From contig CAWDXZ010000006.1 in NCBI GenBank assembly GCA_963806455.1, forward strand, positions 434,001 to 498,000: a stretch of 64,000 nucleotides of DNA, given 5' to 3'. The notes below the pieces were generated by a model. The model did not search any database, was not told the DNA's origin, and saw only the letters and a program-made list of their open reading frames with translations. Shown in pieces: positions 27,593 through 37,133 of the stretch (within the stretch, counting starts at the first letter, position 1; each line of letters opens with the position of its first letter). A program made the translations under genes and the position numbers. The DNA is from Bog-756 sp963806455 (GTDB lineage Bacteria; Actinomycetota; Acidimicrobiia; Acidimicrobiales; RAAP-2).

Positions 27593-29736
27593 GGCGCCAC
27601 CGGCGGGGCGATCACGCACGCGACGGCCCGCTCGATCGAGGGCACGCTCCCCACCGCCGGTCCCTCCCCGCAACGCGACAGGGTGTCAGCCGACCGCTGG
27701 AGCGGGGGCCCGGCCCGGTTCACGCCGGTCCACACCCAGGCCCCGGACTGGCGCGCCGGTGCCCGCCCGACGGCGGCGGTCATCAGGAGCACGGTCGAGC
27801 GGACACGGTGGACCCGGTCGTAGGGCGGGAGGGGGCCCGGGTCGGGGACGACCACGGTCGTGACTCCCCAGCCGTCCAGGGCCTGCCGGACGGGAGGGAT
27901 GTCCGCAGGCGTGACGGTCTGGGGCCCGGCGGAGATGGAGAACCGGCCGAGCACGGCCTGTCCGGCCCGCTCGGGGCCGGCGCGCTGTGGAATGGCATCC
28001 GGGCCGCCGCCCCCCACCATGGCGAAGCGCATGCCGTCGACCGCCTGCCAGGTCATGGCGCTCTGGATCAGGTCGAAGGGGACGGGAAAGACCAACAGGA
28101 CCTGACGGGCCGGCAGGGTGGGGGCGACAGAGCGGAACCAGGACGGGACGACCACCCCGGTGGTGGTCAGGGGAAGGCCGTCGGCCTCGTAGGCGAGGAT
28201 CGGGGCGACCGCGGCGGCGGCCACGGCCAGGGCGGCGAGCCCGGCGGCCAGTCGCCGTCTCGGGGAAGCCCCGACACCGTCCGGACCGGGACCGCCGACG
28301 GGTGGGTCGCCCGTCCTCCCCCGCAGGGCCGCGGTGTGGACGTGGTCCACGATGAGGCCGAGCATGACGGCGACGGCCAGGTAGGTGACGACCAGGAACC
28401 GGCTGGGGATCACGTTCTCCATGAGGGGCAGGCGGACGAAGAGCCGCCACGGCGTCCACGAGTGCAAGTGCAGTCCGAAGGAGAGGGGCACCGACACCAG
28501 GCCGATGGCGGCGAACAGCCACAGCCGGCGGTCCCGGCGCCACAGCACCCCACCCAGGACGAGCACGACGACGACGCCCAGGCCGAGGTACTGACCGGAC
28601 AGCGTCGGCGCCTGATAGCCGCCGTAGCGGTGTCCGAGCTGGGTCACGGCTTCGGACGGCGCCTGCGGGAACAGGTAGCCGACGATGTTGGTGCCGCCGT
28701 AGCTCACCAGTGGTGTGCCCCAGATCCGCCCGGCCAGGCGCGCCGGGCCGTCGAGGGCGAACCACACCGGGTAGGCCAGCAGGACCACCGAGGTGACCGC
28801 GGCGGCAGCCAGGCCGACGACGGCGTGGCGGCGGCGCGCCTCCACGGCCTGCCGGTGGGCCAGGACCCCGTACAGCACCACCAGGGCGACGCCGATGGCG
28901 GCGGCGATGACGGTGATGACGAGGACCTCGGTCCCGACGAAGAACTGCACGGCCACCAAGGCCCCGAGGGTGAGGCCGCTGGCGACGGCGCGGTGTTGCT
29001 GGCGGACGAGGAGCTCGTCCAGGCACGCCACCACGAGGGGCGGCACGAATGCCGCGCTGAGCATGAGATGGGCGTCGGTGAGGGCGATCAGCACGAACGG
29101 TGAGAAGCCGTAGAGCAGGCCGCCGACGAACGCGGCCGGGCCCCAGGCGCACCAGCGTCGGAGGAGCACGAACATGGCCAACGCGGACAGGGCCGGGCTG
29201 AGGGTGAGGGCGACGTTCAGCGTCGCCACCGGACCGAACACCCAGGTGACCGGAGCAAGCACGATGCCGAAACCGACCTCGGCCGTGTTGGCCAGCAGGT
29301 TGACGCCGGACGGGTGGAACAGCGCCGTCGAGTACAACGGGTTGAGCCCGTGCGAGATGGCATGGGCCGGCCAGGCCAGGAACCAGGTGAACAGGGAGCT
29401 GTCGCCGCACCCGCAGGTGGTGACCGAGGTCGGGTGGCTCGACCACACGTGCCACCAGAGCAGGACGGCGAGGAGGAGGTAGAGGGCACCGCTGACGGCG
29501 ATGGCTCTTCCGCCGCCACTCCGTGGCGGCCCGGGGGTGGGCTCGGCGCCGGAGCGCCGGTCCGGAACGGCACCCGGGAGGGCGGCCGCACCACCGGACG
29601 GGGACCACTGGTCGGTCGTCACCTGGTCGGTCGTCACCATGCCGGTGGCGGACACCAGCCGCCCCGGGGCGGCGGCGAAGGATTCGCTCACGACGACACC
29701 GACCCCTGTCCGGGGCCGCCCCCTGAGAACTCGCAT
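27589..29736 (-). CDS. Large polytopic membrane protein, GT-C-like paralogue B
   Basis: The protein of about 715 residues belongs to the four-member family. It shows TTCGCGDSSLFTWFLAWP in the first loop, GFSPFVLIALTDAHLML, VQFFVGTEVL and the C-terminal WGVTTVVVPDPGPLPPYDR. There are about ten helices, then an extracytoplasmic domain of roughly 170 residues ending SGAWVWTGV. No database name is recalled; a GT-C sugar transferase is the best guess. The ATG at 29736 has GGAG four bases upstream, but several Val/Met starts downstream (one at 29640) are possible. The N-terminal 50 residues are poorly conserved and include a duplicated VTTDQ. It is followed directly by the two acyltransferases. Confidence 0.78.
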   Translation of the reverse strand: MRVLRGRPRTGVGVVVSESFAAAPGRLVSATGMVTTDQVTTDQWSPSGGAAALPGAVPDRRSGAEPTPGPPRSGGGRAIAVSGALYLLLAVLLWWHVWSSHPTSVTTCGCGDSSLFTWFLAWPAHAISHGLNPLYSTALFHPSGVNLLANTAEVGFGIVLAPVTWVFGPVATLNVALTLSPALSALAMFVLLRRWCAWGPAAFVGGLLYGFSPFVLIALTDAHLMLSAAFVPPLVVACLDELLVRQQHRAVASGLTLGALVAVQFFVGTEVLVITVIAAAIGVALVVLYGVLAHRQAVEARRRHAVVGLAAAAVTSVVLLAYPVWFALDGPARLAGRIWGTPLVSYGGTNIVGYLFPQAPSEAVTQLGHRYGGYQAPTLSGQYLGLGVVVVLVLGGVLWRRDRRLWLFAAIGLVSVPLSFGLHLHSWTPWRLFVRLPLMENVIPSRFLVVTYLAVAVMLGLIVDHVHTAALRGRTGDPPVGGPGPDGVGASPRRRLAAGLAALAVAAAAVAPILAYEADGLPLTTTGVVVPSWFRSVAPTLPARQVLLVFPVPFDLIQSAMTWQAVDGMRFAMVGGGGPDAIPQRAGPERAGQAVLGRFSISAGPQTVTPADIPPVRQALDGWGVTTVVVPDPGPLPPYDRVHRVRSTVLLMTAAVGRAPARQSGAWVWTGVNRAGPPLQRSADTLSRCGEGPAVGSVPSIERAVACVIAPPVAP
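29609..29638 (-). repeat. 15-base tandem repeat near the 5' end of paralogue B
   Basis: Two exact 15-base copies (29609-29623 and 29624-29638) encode a repeated VTTDQ. They lie in the poorly conserved N-terminal tail and may be upstream of the true start, which is uncertain. Confidence 0.75.
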
Positions 29737-29806
29737 CTGACTCCGATGGGGCATGTTAGGGGGCACGCCGACCCCGGTCCATCCTCCCCGCCGGGGCGGC
29801 GGCCCG

Positions 29807-31717
29807 TCAGCCGGCCGGGGCCAGGACGCAGGAGGGGACCGCCGCCGGTTCCAGCGACACGCAGGCGTCGAAGGCGGCCGCGGTCATCACCACCGGGGGC
29901 CCCTTCGCCCGGACGGCGTGCCACAGCCAGGCTCCGCGGTCGTAGACGGGGGGCCGGCCCATGGCCGCCGTCAACAGGGCCAGGGCGTAGGCCGTGCTGC
30001 GACCCTGCTCGTCCTGGGGAAGGCGGGCCTGATCGGGGACCACGATGATGGTCACCCCCCAGTCGCTCAGCGCGGCACGGACGGCGGCCAGGTTGGCGGC
30101 GGTCGGTCCCGGGGCGGCACCGACGGCGAACGACGCCGCCATCAGCACCTCGAACCCGGACCGGGCCCGGCCGGCCCGGGCCGCCTGCCCCTCGGGCCCG
30201 CCCCCACCCGCCTCGGCGTAGCGCATCCGGTTGACCGCCTGCCAGGCCTGGGAGGACTGCAGCCCCGAGAAGGGGACCGGGTAGGACAACAGCACGTTCC
30301 CCGGGGGCAGCGACGCCCCCACCTCGGCGTACCACGCCGGCAGCACCACCGCCCGGGTGGTCAGGGGCACCGCCGACCGGAGGGCGATGGCCGTCGGGAG
30401 GAGCATGGCCGACGCCAGCACGATGGCCGCCGGGGTGCGGTAGCGCCCCATCGGCTGCCACCGGGCCAACCCGAGGCGTGCCCGGTCGATGACCACCGCC
30501 ACCATGACGCTGGTGCAGAGCACGACCACGATGGCGAACCGGACCTCCACCACGTCGCCCACCCAGGGGAGGTGGCGCAGGGCCTGCCACGGCACCCAGT
30601 AGCCGCGCCCCGGGCGCAGCGACACCAGCGCGGCGACCAGCCCGAGCGCCCCGAAGAAGAGGAGCCGGTGATCACGGTGCCACACGATGGCACCGACCAG
30701 TGCCACCACGATCACACCCGGTCCCAGGTAGCCGAGCACCGGGAGGGTGCGACCCTGGTACCCGCCGAAGCGGAGCATCTCCTGTTGGAGGCGGGCCAGC
30801 CCGCCCGTCGACCAGAAGCTGCCGAGCGTGTTGCCGAACTGACTGATCGACCCGTTGGACCAGATCGGCCCGGTGAGGTGCGCCGGTCCCCGGAGCAGGA
30901 ACCAGGCCGGGTAGGCCAGCACCGCGGCGGCGGCCCCGACCCCGGTGGCCGAGCCGCGCAGGGCATGCCCCATCCGGCGGCCGATCCCCTCGGGGCCGGT
31001 CAGCCAGGCGAAGCCGAGGAGGAGCGCCACGCCGACGACGGCGAACAGACAGCTGATGACCAGGACCTCGGTGCTCAGGAAGAACTGCACCACCAACAGG
31101 GCGGCCAGCGCCGCTCCGGTGCGGTACGGCGAGCCCCGCTGGCGGACGAGCAGCTCGTCGAGCACCAGTACCAGCAACGGCACGACGGCGAGGAAGGCCA
31201 GGTTCAGCTGGTTGAGGGCGAGCTCGGTGACGACGAACGGGGAGAACCCGTAGGCCAGTCCGCCGATGAAGGCGGCCGGCACCCAGGCCACCCACCGCCG
31301 AACCAGCACGAACATGGTGAAGGCCGAGGCGGCCGGGGCCAGGGTGAGAGCCACGTTCATGGAGGCCACCGGACCGGCCACCAGAGTGAGCGGGACGAGC
31401 GGCACACCGAGGGCCAGCACGCTCGTGTCGTTGAGGAGGTTGATGCCGGTGGGATGGAACAGCCACTGCGAATAGAGCACCGAGTGGCCGTGGGTCAGGG
31501 CGTAGGCGGGCCACTCGAAGAACCAGATGAAGCGGGCCGCGTCACCGCACCCGCACGTCGTGGTGGTGGTCGGGTGCTGACCCCAGACGCCCCACCACAG
31601 GAAGACGGCCAGCAGCAGGTAGGTGACGAGAGCGGCGCTGGTCCCCCACCGGCGGGGGACCCGGTGCGGGTCGGCGCTGGGGCCGACCAGCCCGAGCGAG
31701 GAGAGCCCGATGGTCAT
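29807..31717 (-). CDS. Large polytopic membrane protein, GT-C-like paralogue C
   Basis: The 636-residue protein repeats the family blocks: TTTCGCGDAARFIWFFEWPAYAL in the first loop (split here at the Trp), GFSPFVVTELALNQLNL, VQFFLSTEVLV and WGVTIIVVPDQARLPQDEQGRS. It ends with RGAWLWHAVRA. Conserved Cys-Gly-Cys-Gly-Asp lies just outside the first helix, a position where GT-C enzymes keep a catalytic acid. The ATG at 31717 overlaps the stop of the AftB-like gene by 4 bases, which fixes the start. Paralogue B follows 70 bases later. Function is inferred only. Confidence 0.8.
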   Translation of the reverse strand: MTIGLSSLGLVGPSADPHRVPRRWGTSAALVTYLLLAVFLWWGVWGQHPTTTTTCGCGDAARFIWFFEWPAYALTHGHSVLYSQWLFHPTGINLLNDTSVLALGVPLVPLTLVAGPVASMNVALTLAPAASAFTMFVLVRRWVAWVPAAFIGGLAYGFSPFVVTELALNQLNLAFLAVVPLLVLVLDELLVRQRGSPYRTGAALAALLVVQFFLSTEVLVISCLFAVVGVALLLGFAWLTGPEGIGRRMGHALRGSATGVGAAAAVLAYPAWFLLRGPAHLTGPIWSNGSISQFGNTLGSFWSTGGLARLQQEMLRFGGYQGRTLPVLGYLGPGVIVVALVGAIVWHRDHRLLFFGALGLVAALVSLRPGRGYWVPWQALRHLPWVGDVVEVRFAIVVVLCTSVMVAVVIDRARLGLARWQPMGRYRTPAAIVLASAMLLPTAIALRSAVPLTTRAVVLPAWYAEVGASLPPGNVLLSYPVPFSGLQSSQAWQAVNRMRYAEAGGGGPEGQAARAGRARSGFEVLMAASFAVGAAPGPTAANLAAVRAALSDWGVTIIVVPDQARLPQDEQGRSTAYALALLTAAMGRPPVYDRGAWLWHAVRAKGPPVVMTAAAFDACVSLEPAAVPSCVLAPAG

Positions 31718-33575
31718 CGGTGGGCGGCGCCCGACGGGCGGGTGGGCCCGCACAGCTGCCGGGCCGCCACCCGAGGGTCGGCGCTGTAGGACATCGTGGT
31801 GAACCGGAACGAGTCGCCGAGGTCGGAGAGGGCGGCTCCGAACGTCCAGGGGGAGGTGATGGCCCGGAGGTAGGAGCGCAGCGGGTCACAGCCGAGGGCG
31901 GCGCGGGCCGCGGCCACCGATGTCGCCGGCGGGCCCCCGGGGACCGGAGCCCACCCGGCGGTGCCGAAACGGGCCACCATCCAGGCCGGCCCGACGTACT
32001 TCTCGTGGCCGGGGCGGGCGTGCCGGACGACCGAGGTGTGGCTGCCGACCGGGTTGGCCAACGAAAACTCGTCGTAGATGTAGACACGCGGGCCGGCCAC
32101 GTACCCGAGGACGCCGATGGCGGGCACGTTGACGGTCAGGGCGAACGGCAGGGCCGACGTCGCCGGCCCCCTCACCCAGGTGCGGAACGGTGCGAACGGG
32201 TCGATGACCACCACCAGCTGCTGCCGGCCGGGGGCCACCCCCGGGCCAGGGCGGCCAGCCGCGCGCCGGCCCGGCCCGAGAGGGCGTGGCGGTAGTCGCC
32301 GGCGGTCACAGGGTGGGCATCGTGGGTGGCGTCGATCCAGCTGTTGCGCTCGTTGGAGATGAAGACGGTCTGGGGGTTCAGGCCGGTGACCCGGGGGGGA
32401 CGAACCGGAGCCAGACGGCGGCCACGGCCGCCCACGCCACGATGCCGACCAGCGGGACGACCAGGGCCGTCCGGAGCTGGCGACGCGACACCATGACCGG
32501 CAGGCAGATGGCGAAGAAGGCCGGCAGGAGCAGGCGGGCGTGCATGTAGTCGCCGCCCACGTAGACGACGTAGAGGAGATCGGCCAGCCCGGCCACGATG
32601 GGAGCCACCAGCACCACCACCCCGATCCGGTCGCCGGCGCGCCCACCAGGTCGCCACCCGCACCGCTACGAAGGGCACGGCCAGCAGCAGCGGCAGCCAC
32701 AGCGTGTAGGGGGACACGAAGTTCCACAGATAGGTGAGGCCCTGGCTCCACCAGGCGGACCCGGCCACCTTGGCCAGGCCCGTGTTGGGGGCGAGCAGCG
32801 CGAAGTAGGACATACGGAACAACTGGTAGGCGAGGGGAAGAGCCATGGCGGCGGCGGCGACCCCCAGCCCGCGCCGAACCCGGCTCCGGCCGGGCGACCA
32901 CCCGGGGGAACAGACCATGACGAGGAGGGCCCCGAGCAGGACCACCGACATGAGGGCCAGCTCGGGCCGGATGAGCACCCCGAGGCCCACCAGCACCCCC
33001 GCCGGGGCCGGCCGTCCCCGGCGCCGCTCCACCCTGACCAGGGCGGCGAAGGAGAGGCCCAGCCACAAGAAGACCATCGACATCTCGAGACCGGAGGTGG
33101 CGAACTCCCACACGCCGGCCACCACCGACACCATCAGCAGGCCGAGCGGGAACACCCCGTCCTCGCGGCGCGATCGCCCGAGCTGCTGGACGGCGCGCCC
33201 GCCGGCGAGGAATCCGCCGGCGGTGCACAGCAGACCGAGGAGGACCGACAACCATTCGAGCGACACGAAGGGGAGCACCTCGTGGAGCCCGGTCAGCGTG
33301 AACACCCAGAGGGGATCCGACGTCACCTCGACCCGCTCGCCGATGTTGTAGACCAGCCCGTGCCCGGCCACCAGATTGTCGATGATGCGGAAGTCGATGA
33401 AGGCGTCCTCGTCCACCCACCGGTACAGCCAGGCGCCGAGGAGTACCACGACGACCGGCACCACCACCGGCCACCACCCGGCGATCCAGGACTGCCGCCG
33501 GGACGCACCCCCGGGGGCCTCGGCCGCACCGCCGGCCAGACGGGCCCCGTCGGGCACCCGGAGCGCGGGGCTCAT
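31714..33575 (-). pseudogene. AftB-like GT-C glycosyltransferase broken by three frameshifts
   Basis: Three reading frames must be joined to read one protein of about 620 residues. It begins MSPALRVPDG at the ATG at 33575, which overlaps the upstream stop. The joined protein resembles the terminal arabinofuranosyltransferase AftB (GT89), including DEDAFIDFRIIDNLVAGHG, ATSGLEMSMVFLWLGL, WSQGLTYLWNF, VGGDYMHARLLLP and YDEFSLANPVGSHTS. The shifts lie at a C4 run (32620-32623, one base too many), a G7 run (32393-32399, one too few) and 32230-32242 (one too few). All are in homopolymers, so sequencing error is as likely as true decay. The restored length equals that expected for AftB. Confidence 0.75.
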
Positions 33576-35131
33576 TCCCGGGCCGGCGCCGGGGACGCCG
33601 CCACCGGTCGGCGGCCCGGTGACGGCTCGGCCACCGCCTCGGGCACCTCGACCCGGTCCGGCCGGTGCCCCGCCCGCGCCACTGCCCCGCTGGCCACCAC
33701 CGCCCAGGTGGCCACGATCCACCACCCGGCCAGGGCCGGGAACTCGGTGATCCGGTGCACGGTCGAATCCAGCCAGGGCACCACCGTTCCCGAACCGGTG
33801 ACGATGGCCCCGGACACGGCGACCAGCCCGCACGCCAGGGCGCCCCAGCCCCACCCGTCGTTGGCCGCCCCGCTGCGCCGCCTCGGGGCCCGGAGCACCA
33901 GGCCTCCCACCACCGCCACGGGGACGGCCAGGACGAGCACGTGGAGATAGGGCGCCATCCCGTCGTAGGTGGCGTGGAGGCGTCCCGGCCATTGACCCAC
34001 CGGGGAGAGGGTCGTCGAGTCGCCGCGGGCGTGGATCACCCGCATCAGGGCCGGCCAGGCGCCGATCAGGGCCAGCTCGACCACCCCCACGACCGCCGGG
34101 CGCCAGCCGTGCCGCCGGCGCGCCTCGGCCGGCATGTTGGTGAGGGCGCGCCCGGAAACCAGGAGGACGAGGGCGGCGGCGGTGACCGTCCCCTCGACCT
34201 TGGCCATGCCCGCCACGAGGACGAGGACGGTGGCGACGGCTCGATCGGAACGTCCGAGCGGTGCCTGTAGCCCGAAGGCCACGGCCCCGACCGCGGCCAA
34301 CGACCAGATCGGGTCGGCGTAGCCATCGGTCATGAACGGCTCGGTGATCCCGAAGGCCACGAACACCAGCAGGACAGCGCCCACGATGCCGACCACCATG
34401 GGGGCGAGGTGCCGGGCCGGGACGGTGCGATCGGACCGGGCGTCCCCTCCGCCCCCGGTGCCGTCCTCCTCGTCCCGGAGCCGGAGGGAGAACCGGCGGC
34501 CGAGCTCGACCACCGCCAGGGCGGCGGCGACCAGCGCGCAGGTGTTGAGCAGGGCGATGACCACCGCCCCGAGCCGGGCCGATCGGTCGCCGGTCACGCT
34601 CCAGGCGACGGCGTTCGACGCGCTCACCAGGGGCGGATAGGCGGACTGGATGATGACGGCGTCCTTCACCCTCATGTCGACCAGCAACTGGTGGTGCGAC
34701 TGGAGGAACCAGCCCGACCTCAGCAGCCACACGGCCCGGGCGTCGAACCCCACGGTCGGGGTGGACAGACCGCGGAGACACCATGCGCACGACGCCAGAA
34801 CCGCCAGCACCCCCAGGGCGCCGAACAGTCGGAGGGCGGGCGGGTGCGCCGGCCCGGGTCGGGTCGGACGGCGCCACGGTCGGCGCCCGGGCCGGGACCA
34901 CCAGTAGGCGACGGTGGCGGCCCCGCCGGCAAGGGACAGGGCACCGAACCATCCGATGAAGCTGCCCCCCACGGCCAGGTACGCAGTGGCGGCCAGGGAG
35001 GCGAGCACCGCACCCCCGAGGGGCACCAGCGGGAGGGCGACCCATCGCAGGCCGACGCCGGCCACCACCGGCAGGAGACCGGCCGCGGCCAGGACGGCCA
35101 GGGCGGTGAGGGCGGCCGGGCCGGTGGTCAT
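33572..35131 (-). CDS. Polytopic membrane protein, putative GT-C glycosyltransferase
   Basis: The protein of about 519 residues has roughly 11 helices. The first large loop holds TVGFDARAVWLLRSGWF, and AYPPLVSASNAVAW follows, a pattern common in actinobacterial GT-C proteins (acid in the first loop, then YPPL). The segment TEPFMTDGYADPIWSLAAVG is also typical. It would use a polyprenyl-phosphate sugar outside the membrane; donor and acceptor are unknown. The ATG at 35131 lies 25 bases after the preceding stop; the frame extends to 35287 but reads Arg/Pro-rich there. Its stop overlaps the AftB-like start by 4 bases. Confidence 0.78.
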   Translation of the reverse strand: MTTGPAALTALAVLAAAGLLPVVAGVGLRWVALPLVPLGGAVLASLAATAYLAVGGSFIGWFGALSLAGGAATVAYWWSRPGRRPWRRPTRPGPAHPPALRLFGALGVLAVLASCAWCLRGLSTPTVGFDARAVWLLRSGWFLQSHHQLLVDMRVKDAVIIQSAYPPLVSASNAVAWSVTGDRSARLGAVVIALLNTCALVAAALAVVELGRRFSLRLRDEEDGTGGGGDARSDRTVPARHLAPMVVGIVGAVLLVFVAFGITEPFMTDGYADPIWSLAAVGAVAFGLQAPLGRSDRAVATVLVLVAGMAKVEGTVTAAALVLLVSGRALTNMPAEARRRHGWRPAVVGVVELALIGAWPALMRVIHARGDSTTLSPVGQWPGRLHATYDGMAPYLHVLVLAVPVAVVGGLVLRAPRRRSGAANDGWGWGALACGLVAVSGAIVTGSGTVVPWLDSTVHRITEFPALAGWWIVATWAVVASGAVARAGHRPDRVEVPEAVAEPSPGRRPVAASPAPARE

Positions 35132-35156
35132 CGAGCGTCCACGATGGCGGGCCCGC

Positions 35157-35654
35157 TCACAGCGGGGTCGGCGGGGGCGGTCCCGGGCCGGCGACGCTCG
35201 CCCCGGTACCCACTCGCGCGACGACACCGTGACCGGGAACCACGAACCGCGCCACCACGACGGTTCCGAGGCAGGCACCCGGTCCACCGACGTGGCGCAA
35301 CGAGAGCCGGGCGACAGCGCTCGAAGGTGGATCGGCGATGGTGACCCAGCTCCCGATGCCCTTCAGCAGTGTGATGTCGTCCTCGAGGTCGCCCCCGGCC
35401 AGCAGCACGGGCTGCCCGGGGGACACCAGGCTGCGCCCCTGCACGCCGATGCACCGATAGAAGGCGTCGTCGAGGGTCGCGTCCCTCACCGTCGCCGCGC
35501 CCAGCTGGCCGCTCACCGTCCGATTGGCCCTGATCGCCTGCACCGCCAGGGCGCCGATCACCACCGCCAGCAGTGCGACGGCCACCCCGCTCCGCAGCGG
35601 CGTCCGGAGGCTGTGGCGACCGGGCGAGCGCGCCGGCGAGCCGTCTCCGTTCAC
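35157..35654 (-). CDS. Small membrane-anchored protein of unknown function
   Basis: The 165-residue protein has one N-terminal membrane helix (about residues 23-42) and a soluble extracytoplasmic domain. Two cysteines (FYRCIGV and GACLGTV) could form a disulfide. The segment LAGGDLEDDITLLKGIGSW is acidic. No known family is recognised. It lies 25 bases before the GT-C-like gene, at or near the head of the operon, and could be an accessory subunit or sugar-binding partner of the membrane enzymes (inference). Confidence 0.7.
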   Translation of the reverse strand: MNGDGSPARSPGRHSLRTPLRSGVAVALLAVVIGALAVQAIRANRTVSGQLGAATVRDATLDDAFYRCIGVQGRSLVSPGQPVLLAGGDLEDDITLLKGIGSWVTIADPPSSAVARLSLRHVGGPGACLGTVVVARFVVPGHGVVARVGTGASVAGPGPPPPTPL

Positions 35655-35754
35655 GACCGCCGAGGCTACCAGGGGGCCCTGTCTCCGATCGGGCCCCGGG
35701 CACGGCGCGCCCGGTCGGCGGCCGGGGCTCAGCGGAGAGAACGGGGGGCGCCGG

Positions 35755-37065
35755 TCATTCGGTGGCCGGGACGGCGGTGGACGCCAGGACCGGGCTCGGC
35801 CGGGACGGCACCGACACCGGTGGCCGCGCCGCGCCGGCCGGGACGGGCGGGGCCGGCCCGGCTGTTGAGACCCGGTCGGCGGCGACCCGGCCGGCCGGGT
35901 CGAGCGTGCGGCGGCGCCAGTTCATGAGTGGTTTCTCCATCAGGTACCAGCTGGCCATGGCGAGCGGCACGATCACCGCCAACCGGACCAGCTCGGTGGT
36001 GGCGTAGGACCATCGCACGGTGTAAGGACTGATCGCCACGTAGACCGGCCAGTGGACCAGATAGATCGTGTACGACATGTTGCCGATGAACACGAACACC
36101 GACAACCCGGCGAGTCGGGTCCCCCACCCCGACGGATGGATGATGAAGTAGACGATGATCACGGCGGAGGCGACCTCGCTGACGGGCAGCCAGACCAAGG
36201 GGAGGGACCTGGGGGCCAGGGTGACATTGAGGATGATCCAGACCATGGCCGCCGTGGAGGCGAGGGCGGCGGCCACCAGCGTCTGCTTGGCCCACGGCCT
36301 CCAGTTGTCCAGATGGCCGCCGGTGGCGAGCAGTCCGAGCAGGCACCCGACGAAGAGGGCGTCGGCCCGGGTGTCGAAGGCGTAGTAGACACGCGCCGCG
36401 CTCACCGGGCCCCAGTGCCGGTCACCGAGCACCAGCCAGACCCGGTTGGCCACACTGGCCACCACGCCGGTGAGGGCCAGGGCGTAGGCGAGCCGGCGGT
36501 TGCCGAAGGTGAGCGCGGCGACGAGCAGCGCGGCCCAGACCAAGTAGAACTGCTCCTCGACGGCCAGGGACCAGCATTGGGCGAGGAAACCGAGGTTCGG
36601 CTCATGAAAGAATGCCGACCGGTAGTCGGACACGTAGAACAGTGCCGAGGCCGAATCACCCCAGATGCGGTTGCCGGCATTGCCCACCGGGACGACGAGC
36701 GCGTACAGGCCCAGGAGGACGACCGTCATCACCAGAGGAGGCAGCAGGCGGACGGCCCGCCTCGAGTAGAAGGCGCCGAGGCTGATCCTCCCGGTCTTCT
36801 GGTGCTCCTTGGCCAGCATGGTGGTGATGAGGAACCCGCTCAGCACGAAGAAGACGCCGAGGGACACCCACGAGCCCGGGAGGGTTTGGAAGTTGGAGTG
36901 GAAGATGAGCACCAGCGAGAGCGCGATGGCCCGGATGCCCGTGAGCGCCGGCCGGTTGCCCAGCACGAACGGGCCCGGTCGGGGGGCAAGGTCCTCGGCC
37001 GTCCGGTCGTGGGCAGGCACGACCGCTCCCCCTGGAGACCCCCTCTCCGCAGACATCCGCACCAT
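35755..37065 (-). CDS. Acyltransferase-3 membrane protein, no SGNH domain
   Basis: The 436-residue protein has an acyltransferase-3 domain (TGIRAIALSLVLIFHSNF, GVFFVLSGFLITTML, SLAVEEQFYLVW) and about ten helices. It ends in a Pro/Ala-rich cytosolic or secreted tail of about 50 residues where the SGNH domain would be. Its sequence is closest to the gene at 39232 (FYSRRAVRLLPPL, DNRADALF-type block, WYLMEKPLMNWRR). The ATG at 37065 is used; an ATG three codons later is possible. It faces the divergent paralogue D gene, so this gap probably holds promoters for both directions. Confidence 0.92.
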   Translation of the reverse strand: MVRMSAERGSPGGAVVPAHDRTAEDLAPRPGPFVLGNRPALTGIRAIALSLVLIFHSNFQTLPGSWVSLGVFFVLSGFLITTMLAKEHQKTGRISLGAFYSRRAVRLLPPLVMTVVLLGLYALVVPVGNAGNRIWGDSASALFYVSDYRSAFFHEPNLGFLAQCWSLAVEEQFYLVWAALLVAALTFGNRRLAYALALTGVVASVANRVWLVLGDRHWGPVSAARVYYAFDTRADALFVGCLLGLLATGGHLDNWRPWAKQTLVAAALASTAAMVWIILNVTLAPRSLPLVWLPVSEVASAVIIVYFIIHPSGWGTRLAGLSVFVFIGNMSYTIYLVHWPVYVAISPYTVRWSYATTELVRLAVIVPLAMASWYLMEKPLMNWRRRTLDPAGRVAADRVSTAGPAPPVPAGAARPPVSVPSRPSPVLASTAVPATE

Positions 37066-37133
37066 TGTGGCGCGGGAACGCCGGAGCGGCCATCCCGACC
37101 GACCGGGACAGGCGTGCTGACACGCCGGCCGGC

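Noticed and set aside
32172..35045. A single 957-codon minus-strand frame across two genes
   Set aside because: Its first part is out of frame with the GT-C-like gene and reads Arg/Pro/Gly-rich. Only the part matching the AftB-like protein is real coding sequence.
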